In this document: positions 1-4,826 of the stretch, piece by piece
Position numbering within the stretch: the stretch's first letter is position 1
Layout: the number at the start of each line of letters is the position of its first letter
From: Prevotellaceae bacterium UBA1720
GTDB taxonomy: Bacteria; Bacteroidota; Bacteroidia; Bacteroidales; Bacteroidaceae
Assembly (NCBI GenBank): GCA_002317475.1
Contig: DCIS01000100.1
Coordinates: 8,128-15,184 of the forward strand
Reading direction: 5' to 3'
Length of the DNA: 7,057 bases
Notes under the pieces: model-generated
What the model saw: only the letters and a program-made list of their open reading frames with translations
Told to the model about the DNA's origin: nothing
Databases searched by the model: none
Position numbers and translations under genes: made by a program

Positions 1-1
1 T

Positions 2-73
2 TCGATAATTCGATATCTCGAGACTTCGAATCGTCGATATTTCGACCCATCGATCCATCGATATTTCGCGAAC
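2..73. repeat. Degenerate 8-bp tandem array (TCGA-N4) upstream of clpP
   Basis: TCGA starts at positions 2, 10, 18, 26, 34, 42, 50 and 58, exactly 8 bp apart each time, and a ninth unit at 66 reads TCGC. The four spacer bases vary in order: TAAT, TATC, GACT, ATCG, TATT, CCCA, TCCA, TATT, GAAC. Units 2, 5 and 8 carry TAT(C/T), and the 11-mer TCGATATTTCG occurs at 34 and 58, which hints at a 24-bp higher-order period. The first unit is at the window edge, so the array may continue to the left. It ends about 34 bp before the clpP start. The periodicity is seen directly. The function is unknown; slippage-derived satellite or a protein-binding array are both possible. Confidence 0.85.
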
Positions 74-106
74 CAACTTGTATTATATATATTTAATAAG
101 GTATAT

Positions 107-775
107 ATGCAGAACGATTTTCAAAAGTTTGCCACACGTCACCTGGGTATGAACAGCCAGGTGCTGCATGATGTTGTTTCCATGCAGAACCAGTACCTTA
201 ACCCCTATATCCTGGAGGAGCGTCAGCTGAACGTTACTCAGATGGATGTGTTCAGTCGTTTGATGATGGACCGCATCATCTTCCTGGGCACCCAGATTGA
301 TGACTATACGGCCAATACGCTGCAGGCACAGTTGCTGTATCTGGACAGCGTAGATCCAGGAAAGGATATCAGTATCTACATCAATAGCCCTGGTGGTAGT
401 GTATATGCCGGTCTGGGTATCTATGACACCATGCAGTTCATTCAGAGTGATGTGGCTACTATCTGCACGGGTATGGCTGCTTCGATGGCTGCTGTATTAC
501 TGGTGTCTGGTCAGGAAGGCAAGCGCTCAGCCCTGACACACAGCCGTGTGATGATTCACCAACCAATGGGTGGTGCACAGGGTCAGGCCAGTGATATTGA
601 GATCACTGCACGTGAGATCCAGAAGTTGAAGCAGGAACTCTATACCATCATTGCTGACCACTCGCATACCGAGTTTGACAAGGTGTGGGCAGACAGTGAC
701 CGTGACTACTGGATGACAGCACAGGAGGCTCAGGAATATGGTATGATCGACCGTGTGCTGAGTCGAAAGGGTTAA
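107..775 (+). CDS. clpP: ATP-dependent Clp protease proteolytic subunit ClpP
   Basis: This is the 222-residue serine peptidase that forms the double-heptamer barrel of cytosolic Clp proteases and degrades proteins fed in by an AAA+ partner such as ClpX. The catalytic Ser126 lies in GMAASM and His151 in MIHQPMGG, and Asp200 lies in DRDYW. The spacing of 25 and 49 residues equals that of the E. coli triad (97/122/171). The SPGG oxyanion and substrate strand is at 94-97. By alignment, the mature E. coli N-terminus falls near residue 30, so about 29 residues may be a removed propeptide, longer than the 14 of E. coli. The start at 107 has a weak AAGG at 98-101. clpX follows after 86 bp in the same direction, as expected for a joint unit. 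No convincing promoter lies in the 106 bp upstream, so transcription may come from further left, where tig often lies in related genomes (inference). Confidence 0.98.
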   Translation: MQNDFQKFATRHLGMNSQVLHDVVSMQNQYLNPYILEERQLNVTQMDVFSRLMMDRIIFLGTQIDDYTANTLQAQLLYLDSVDPGKDISIYINSPGGSVYAGLGIYDTMQFIQSDVATICTGMAASMAAVLLVSGQEGKRSALTHSRVMIHQPMGGAQGQASDIEITAREIQKLKQELYTIIADHSHTEFDKVWADSDRDYWMTAQEAQEYGMIDRVLSRKG

Positions 776-826
776 TTCAGGTGGGGTCTGATATTTCCCA
801 TCTATAGTTGTTAAATCTGGTGGGGT
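771..826 (+). repeat. 17-bp imperfect direct repeat between clpP and clpX
   Basis: Copy one (771-787) and copy two (810-826) match at 15 of 17 positions and share the core GGTGGGGT (780-787 and 819-826). Their starts are 39 bp apart. Copy one begins inside the clpP stop region, and copy two forms the 5' arm of the hairpin at 819-843. The repeat is seen directly, and its role is unknown. Confidence 0.7.
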
Positions 827-843
827 TGTGTTGCAACCCTGCC
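819..843 (+). promoter_or_regulatory. RNA hairpin in the clpX 5' leader
   Basis: GGTGGGGTTG (819-828) pairs with CAACCCTGCC (834-843) around the 5-nt loop TGTTG. All ten positions pair, two of them as G-U. No T-run follows, so it does not look like an intrinsic terminator. The clpX ATG is 18 nt downstream. The upstream repeat copy at 780-787 could pair with the same 3' arm, giving an alternative fold. Possible roles are mRNA processing, stability or tuning of clpX relative to clpP; these are inferences. Confidence 0.5.
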
Positions 844-861
844 TAAAACCTATACATTACT

Positions 862-2118
862 ATGGCAAGACCTGCCAAAAAAGTTTGTGCATTTTGTGGA
901 AGGGCAGAAGGACAGGTTAATATGCTCATCTCCGGCCTAAACGGACAGATCTGTAACGACTGTGCTGTTCAGGCTTACCAGATTGTACGTGAAAATCTGG
1001 GTGGCTTTGAGGAGGTTGACGATGATGACAGACACTCTTCATATAACGTTGACATGAAGAAGGTGCCCAAGCCTCGTGAGATAAAGCAGTATCTGGACCA
1101 GTATGTCATTGGTCAGGATGATGCGAAGCGTTATCTTGCGGTAAGTGTGTACAACCATTATAAGCGTCTTTCACAACCCAAGGAGAAGGATGGTGTGGAG
1201 ATTGAGAAGAGCAACATCATCATGGTGGGTAGCACGGGTACGGGTAAGACCCTCTTGGCTCGAAGCATTGCTACCTTGCTGAATGTGCCTTTCACCATCG
1301 TTGACGCTACGGTGTTTACCGAGGCCGGATATGTGGGCGAGGATGTGGAGAGCATCTTGTCCCGACTGCTTCAAGTGGCAGACTTTGACGTAAAGGCTGC
1401 CGAACGTGGCATTGTCTTCATTGACGAGATAGATAAGATTGCCCGTAAGGGTGACAATCCTAGCATCACACGTGATGTGAGCGGTGAGGGTGTACAGCAG
1501 GGTTTGCTGAAGTTGCTTGAGGGTAGCATCGTGAATGTGCCACCAAAGGGTGGACGTAAACATCCCGACCAGGACTACATCCATGTGGATACACACAACA
1601 TCCTCTTTATCTGTGGTGGTGCATTCGATGGCATTGAGCGCAAGATAGCACAGCGTATGAATACTCATGTGGTGGGATACGATTCGGTGCAGAACGTTGC
1701 CAAGCTGGACAAGAAGAACCTGATGAAGTACATCCTGCCTCAGGACCTGAAGAGTTTTGGTCTGATTCCTGAGATCATTGGTCGTCTGCCTGTGCTTACC
1801 TATCTGAATCCTTTGGACAGAGAGGCACTGCGTAATATCCTGACCGAACCCAAGAACTCTCTTGTGAAGCAGCAGATCAAACTGTTCAAGATGGATGGCA
1901 TTGACCTGACTTTCGCCCCCGAGGCTCTTGAATACATGGTAGACAAGGCTGTAGAGTATAAACTCGGTGCACGTGGTCTACGTAGTATCATGGAAGCCAT
2001 TATGATGGATGCACAGTATGAGGCTCCGTCATGGAGAAGGAAGGAGTTTGAGGTGACACTCAACTATGCTCGCCAACAACTCGAAAAGGCAAATTTCCCT
2101 GCTCCTGCTGCGATCTGA
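862..2118 (+). CDS. clpX: ATP-dependent protease ATPase subunit ClpX
   Basis: This 418-residue AAA+ unfoldase recognises tagged substrates, unfolds them with ATP and threads them into ClpP. The N-terminal zinc-binding domain has Cys9, Cys12, Cys31 and Cys34. The AAA+ core has Walker A GSTGTGKT (123-130), pore loop GYVGE (156-160), Walker B IVFIDEID (184-191), an RKH pore loop at 232-234, the probable arginine finger Arg308 in GRLP, and sensor 2 GARGLR (369-374). The tripeptide aligned with the E. coli ClpP-docking IGF loop reads VGY (271-273), a variant of the usual motif. Length matches the family (about 410-425). The ATG at 862 gives the complete zinc finger; no Shine-Dalgarno precedes it, as is common in Bacteroidota. 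It lies 86 bp after clpP with no clear promoter between, so co-transcription is likely. Confidence 0.98.
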   Translation: MARPAKKVCAFCGRAEGQVNMLISGLNGQICNDCAVQAYQIVRENLGGFEEVDDDDRHSSYNVDMKKVPKPREIKQYLDQYVIGQDDAKRYLAVSVYNHYKRLSQPKEKDGVEIEKSNIIMVGSTGTGKTLLARSIATLLNVPFTIVDATVFTEAGYVGEDVESILSRLLQVADFDVKAAERGIVFIDEIDKIARKGDNPSITRDVSGEGVQQGLLKLLEGSIVNVPPKGGRKHPDQDYIHVDTHNILFICGGAFDGIERKIAQRMNTHVVGYDSVQNVAKLDKKNLMKYILPQDLKSFGLIPEIIGRLPVLTYLNPLDREALRNILTEPKNSLVKQQIKLFKMDGIDLTFAPEALEYMVDKAVEYKLGARGLRSIMEAIMMDAQYEAPSWRRKEFEVTLNYARQQLEKANFPAPAAI

Positions 2119-2130
2119 ATGTCATAAAAT

Positions 2131-2166
2131 GCCTCAAAAAACATAGCAATACGTCGTTTTTTGGGC
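2131..2166 (+). terminator. Candidate weak terminator or hairpin after clpX
   Basis: CAAAAAAC (2135-2142) is the exact reverse complement of GTTTTTTG (2156-2163). Allowing one bulged T at 2134, the stem extends by GCC/GGC to about 11 bp around a 13-nt loop. It starts 13 nt after the clpX stop. The T-run lies inside the stem and not after it, so it is not a classic intrinsic terminator. It may protect the mRNA end, or act together with the larger palindrome downstream. Confidence 0.35.
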
Positions 2167-2192
2167 AAAAAATGATATTTTAAGAAAAAATA

Positions 2193-2283
2193 ACACAAAA
2201 TAGTTGGCCATTGTTTGGTCTTTTATGAAGTTTTTGTTATAACTTTGTAAAAGCCTAAGCAATGGCCAATTATCTTTTTGTGT
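2193..2283 (+). repeat. 91-bp imperfect palindrome spanning the recQ promoter
   Basis: The arms 2201-2232 and 2241-2272 pair at 31 of 32 positions in + strand RNA: 26 Watson-Crick, five G-U and one T-C mismatch (2219/2254). The loop is 8 nt (2233-2240). The core is the perfect 10-bp pair TTGGCCATTG (2204-2213) and CAATGGCCAA (2260-2269). After one more pair (2200/2273) and a 3-nt bulge (2274-2276), ACACAAA (2193-2199) pairs with TTTGTGT (2277-2283). A five-T run at 2275-2279 follows the core stem, so read-through RNA from clpX could terminate here. The recQ -33 and -7 boxes lie inside the arms. No target-site duplication is apparent. Confidence 0.85.
2214..2247 (+). promoter_or_regulatory. 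Probable recQ promoter (Bacteroidota type)
   Basis: TAACTTTG at 2240-2247 is an exact match to the Bacteroidota -7 consensus TAnnTTTG, and TTTG at 2214-2217 fits the -33 element with a 22-bp spacer, slightly long. Transcription would start near 2252-2256. Both boxes lie inside the palindrome, so RNA made from this promoter lacks the 5' arm and cannot form the full hairpin. Confidence 0.6.
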
Positions 2284-2285
2284 GC

Positions 2286-2293
2286 AAAAGGAG
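2286..2293 (+). promoter_or_regulatory. Strong Shine-Dalgarno before the recQ leader ORF
   Basis: AAAAGGAG ends 8 nt before the ATG at 2302. The other main gene starts here have weak or no Shine-Dalgarno sites, so this strong one stands out. It serves the frame of the 18-codon upstream ORF and not the recQ frame. Confidence 0.5.
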
Positions 2294-2301
2294 TTTTCTG
2301 C

Positions 2302-2358
2302 ATGCTGATGAAGTTGGTCTTTACAACAAAAGGCTGCAACGCAGACATGCCGATATGA
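2302..2358 (+). CDS. 18-codon upstream ORF, translationally coupled to recQ (candidate)
   Basis: The ORF encodes MLMKLVFTTKGCNADMPI and ends in TGA at 2356-2358. That stop shares bases with the ATG at 2355-2357 (ATGA), the classic geometry for stop-start re-initiation. A strong Shine-Dalgarno (2286-2293) stands 8 nt before its ATG, while the recQ ATG at 2355 has none of its own. A second in-frame ATG is at 2308. The peptide resembles nothing I recognise, and the act of translation may matter more than the product. The alternative is chance: 18 codons is short, and the claim depends on recQ starting at 2355 and not 2262. Confidence 0.4.
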   Translation: MLMKLVFTTKGCNADMPI

Positions 2359-4529
2359 AAGACATTAACCTTACAGAAAAGCTGAAACGCTATTTCGGTT
2401 TTGATGCCTTTAAGGGGGATCAAGAGGCTATTATCCGTAATGTACTTGACGGGCATGATACTTTTGTGCTTATGCCAACGGGAGGAGGTAAGTCACTTTG
2501 CTATCAACTACCGGCCTTGCTCATGGAGGGTACGGCTATCATTATCTCTCCTCTGATTGCCTTGATGAAGAACCAGGTGGATGCTATTCGCCAGGTCAGT
2601 GAGTTGGATGGTATAGCCCATTGTATCAATTCCTCGCTGACGAAATCAGCTGTCGATATCGTGAAGGCAGACATACAGAATGGCATCACCAAGTTGTTGT
2701 ATGTGGCTCCCGAATCCCTTACCAAGCCAGAATACGTGGATTTCCTCAGGAGTATAAGAATCTCGTTCTATGCTGTGGATGAGGCGCATTGTATCTCTGA
2801 GTGGGGACACGATTTCCGTCCTGAATATCGTAATATCCGTCCCATTGTACAGGAGATTGGCGAGGCACCCATCATTGCCTTGACGGCAACAGCAACGGCA
2901 AAGGTGAAAGTGGATATCAAACGAAATCTGGGCATGATGGATGCCACGGAATTCTGCAGTTCGTTCAATCGTCCCAACCTGTATTATGAAGTTCGTCCCA
3001 AGACGAAGGAAATAGACAAGGATATCGTGAAGTTCATCCGTCAGCATCCAGGGAAGAGTGGTATCGTGTATTGTCTAAGTCGTAAGCGTGTGGAGGATCT
3101 GGCAGAGATTCTGCGCGCCAATGATATCAATGCCCGTGCTTATCATGCTGGTATGGATAATGTGACCAGAAATCAGACACAGGATGATTTTATCATGGAG
3201 CGTATAGACGTGATTGTGGCTACCATTGCCTTTGGCATGGGTATTGACAAGCCCGATGTACGCTATGTCATCCATTATGATATTCCCAAGAGTCTTGAGG
3301 GTTATTATCAGGAGACTGGACGTGCAGGAAGAGATGGAGGAGAGGGCATCTGTCTGACATTCTATACACGAAAAGACCTTCAGAAACTGGAGAAGTTCAT
3401 GGAAGGTAAACCTGTGGCTGAGCAGGATATAGGACGGCAACTGTTGCAGGAAACGGCGAACTATGCTGAGACCACGATCTGTCGTAGACGTGTGCTCCTA
3501 CATTATTTTGGCGAGATATATGACAAGGATAATTGTTGCAACTGTGATAATTGCCTCCATCCTCGCGAACTGGTAGAGGCTCAGGATGAGTTGAGCCGAG
3601 TCCTGGTGGTGGTAAGCCAACTCAAGGAGATGTTCAAGGTGGAATATATCGTGAACATGCTCATCGGTAGAGAGACAGAGGACATCCGTTCACACCTGCA
3701 CAACAACCTGGAGTGTTTTGGCATTGGTGACGACCACAACATGACCTTCTGGGGAGCCGTGATACGCCAGGGTATTCTGGCAGGCTACATGAAGAAGGAT
3801 GTAGAGAATTACGGTCTCGTGAAACTGACAGCCCAAGGACGACGTTTCATGGCTAAACCAGAGCCATTCATGATATCAGAGGACCGGGAGTTTGCTGACT
3901 ATGACCAACCTGAAAGTATGGTCACCACGTCTGCCTTGGATGAACCTCTGCTGAAGATGTTGCGTGACTTGCGACACAAGAAGAGTCAGGAACTGGATAT
4001 TCCTCCCTATGTTATTTTCCAGGATAATTCTCTGGAAGACATGGCAACGCAATATCCTGTAACACAGACACAATTGTTGAACGTCATAGGTGTTGGAGAA
4101 GGTAAGGCTGCACGATACGGGAAGGATTTCTGTGCGCTCATTGCCAAGTACTGCGAGGAAAACGAGATAGAACGTCCTGATGAATTGCGTGTCCGTACTG
4201 TGGCCAACAAGTCAAGGCTGAAAGTGGGCATCATTCAGCGCATAGACCGTAAACTGGGACTGAGAGACATCGCTCGTTCAGAAGGACTGGACTATGATGA
4301 TCTGCTCTCTGAAATATATGCTATTGTAAAGAGCGGAACACGTCTGAACATCGATTATTATATTGATGAAATCATGGACGAGGATCACATGCTCGATATC
4401 TACGACTATTTCCGTGACGAGTCTGAAACGGACAATATCGATGACGCCTTGGATGAACTGGGAAGTGACTACACCGAGGAAGATGTGAAATTGGTGCGTA
4501 TCAAGTTTATGAGTGAATTGGCCAACTAG
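2355..4529 (+). CDS. recQ: ATP-dependent DNA helicase RecQ
   Basis: This is a superfamily 2 3'-5' DNA helicase of recombinational repair. Numbered from the ATG at 2355 (724 residues), it shows motif 0 with Gln23, Walker A PTGGGKS (41-47), DEAH (142-145) followed by the aromatic-rich loop CISEWGHDFRPEY, ALTATAT (175-181), a motif V region with FGMGIDKP (293-300), and motif VI QETGRAGRDG (319-328). Zinc ligands are Cys376, Cys394, Cys397 and Cys400. A winged-helix RQC region (about 405-510) and an HRDC domain (about 530-602) follow. About 120 further residues (605-724) exceed the E. coli length of 609; they look helical and acidic and resemble the C-terminal helix-turn-helix extension seen in longer RecQ proteins. 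An in-frame ATG at 2262 would add 31 residues outside the conserved region. I prefer 2355 because homology begins at NLTEKL and because of the ATGA junction with the upstream ORF. Confidence 0.95.
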   Translation: MKDINLTEKLKRYFGFDAFKGDQEAIIRNVLDGHDTFVLMPTGGGKSLCYQLPALLMEGTAIIISPLIALMKNQVDAIRQVSELDGIAHCINSSLTKSAVDIVKADIQNGITKLLYVAPESLTKPEYVDFLRSIRISFYAVDEAHCISEWGHDFRPEYRNIRPIVQEIGEAPIIALTATATAKVKVDIKRNLGMMDATEFCSSFNRPNLYYEVRPKTKEIDKDIVKFIRQHPGKSGIVYCLSRKRVEDLAEILRANDINARAYHAGMDNVTRNQTQDDFIMERIDVIVATIAFGMGIDKPDVRYVIHYDIPKSLEGYYQETGRAGRDGGEGICLTFYTRKDLQKLEKFMEGKPVAEQDIGRQLLQETANYAETTICRRRVLLHYFGEIYDKDNCCNCDNCLHPRELVEAQDELSRVLVVVSQLKEMFKVEYIVNMLIGRETEDIRSHLHNNLECFGIGDDHNMTFWGAVIRQGILAGYMKKDVENYGLVKLTAQGRRFMAKPEPFMISEDREFADYDQPESMVTTSALDEPLLKMLRDLRHKKSQELDIPPYVIFQDNSLEDMATQYPVTQTQLLNVIGVGEGKAARYGKDFCALIAKYCEENEIERPDELRVRTVANKSRLKVGIIQRIDRKLGLRDIARSEGLDYDDLLSEIYAIVKSGTRLNIDYYIDEIMDEDHMLDIYDYFRDESETDNIDDALDELGSDYTEEDVKLVRIKFMSELAN

Positions 4530-4559
4530 TGACGAAGTTCCTCATGATTGCTATTAAAT

Positions 4560-4605
4560 AAAGTGAAATCTATGCTGATGTTGGCATAGGTTTCATTTTT
4601 TTTTT
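4560..4605 (+). terminator. Rho-independent terminator of recQ
   Basis: GAAATCTATGC (4565-4575) pairs with GCATAGGTTTC (4584-4594) with one G-U pair around an 8-nt loop. Pairing continues outward through 4560-4564 into the run of ten T at 4596-4605. The stem begins about 30 nt after the recQ stop. This is the clearest intrinsic terminator in the window. Confidence 0.9.
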
Positions 4606-4614
4606 GTACCTTTG
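4581..4614 (+). promoter_or_regulatory. Probable guaB promoter overlapping the recQ terminator
   Basis: TACCTTTG at 4607-4614 is an exact match to the Bacteroidota -7 consensus TAnnTTTG, one base after the terminator T-run. The best -33 candidate is TTG at 4581-4583, in the terminator loop, with a long 23-bp spacer. Transcription would start near 4620, giving guaB a leader of about 200 nt. Confidence 0.6.
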
Positions 4615-4635
4615 CACGCAATATATTAAACACAC

Positions 4636-4822
4636 TAAGTAAGTGATCAAAATTAGCTTAATAATAGATGTGTTTTATTCTGATGCAGGTTTCAATCTCG
4701 TTTGAAGGAATGATGTGGACATCATGACTGAAAATGAGGCAGAAAGATGCGCAGAAGAAAGAACAGATATTGTTGAGGTCACTTGCTTAAACACTATAAA
4801 GATAAATTTGATTACTTACTTA
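4636..4822 (+). promoter_or_regulatory. Structured guaB leader with 20-nt inverted arms (candidate cis-regulator)
   Basis: The 5' arm TAAGTAAGTGATCAAAATTA (4636-4655) pairs with the 3' arm TAAATTTGATTACTTACTTA (4803-4822): 18 Watson-Crick pairs, one G-U and one A-A mismatch, 16 pairs of it uninterrupted. The 3' arm ends 4 nt before the guaB ATG, so the stem would block the initiation region. The same 5' arm can instead pair with TTGA (4773-4776) and TCACTTGCTTA (4779-4789), 15 pairs with a 2-nt bulge. The loop also holds the small hairpin ATGATG-TGGA-CATCAT (4710-4725). I do not recognise a known riboswitch core. Pairing is seen directly; regulation by purine supply or otherwise is inference. 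A short element with terminal inverted repeats is the main alternative. Confidence 0.55.
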
Positions 4823-4826
4823 TACT

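Noticed and set aside
62..101. clpP promoter with TATATTTA (88-95) as -7 box and TTTC (64-67) as -33 element
   Set aside because: Both boxes have a mismatch, and AT-rich runs make such matches likely by chance. Co-transcription from the left is as plausible.
803..810. clpX promoter with TATAGTTG as -7 box
   Set aside because: It is one mismatch from TAnnTTTG, and no TTG-type -33 element is at the right distance.
1171..1668. Long - strand ORF within clpX
   Set aside because: It is antisense to a conserved gene and has no recognisable domain; its openness follows from the codon use of clpX.
2262..2354. recQ starting at the in-frame ATG at 2262
   Set aside because: It adds 31 residues before the conserved RecQ N-terminus, would leave a leader of only about 8 nt from the predicted promoter, and its start lies in the palindrome arm. 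I cannot fully exclude it.
4636..4822. MITE or other small mobile element in the guaB leader
   Set aside because: The inverted arms would fit, but no target-site duplication is apparent and a second copy cannot be looked for in this window. It remains an alternative and is not called.
4620..4826. Known purine riboswitch in the guaB leader
   Set aside because: I do not see the conserved three-way junction sequences of the purine aptamer. The leader is structured but unlike any class I recognise.
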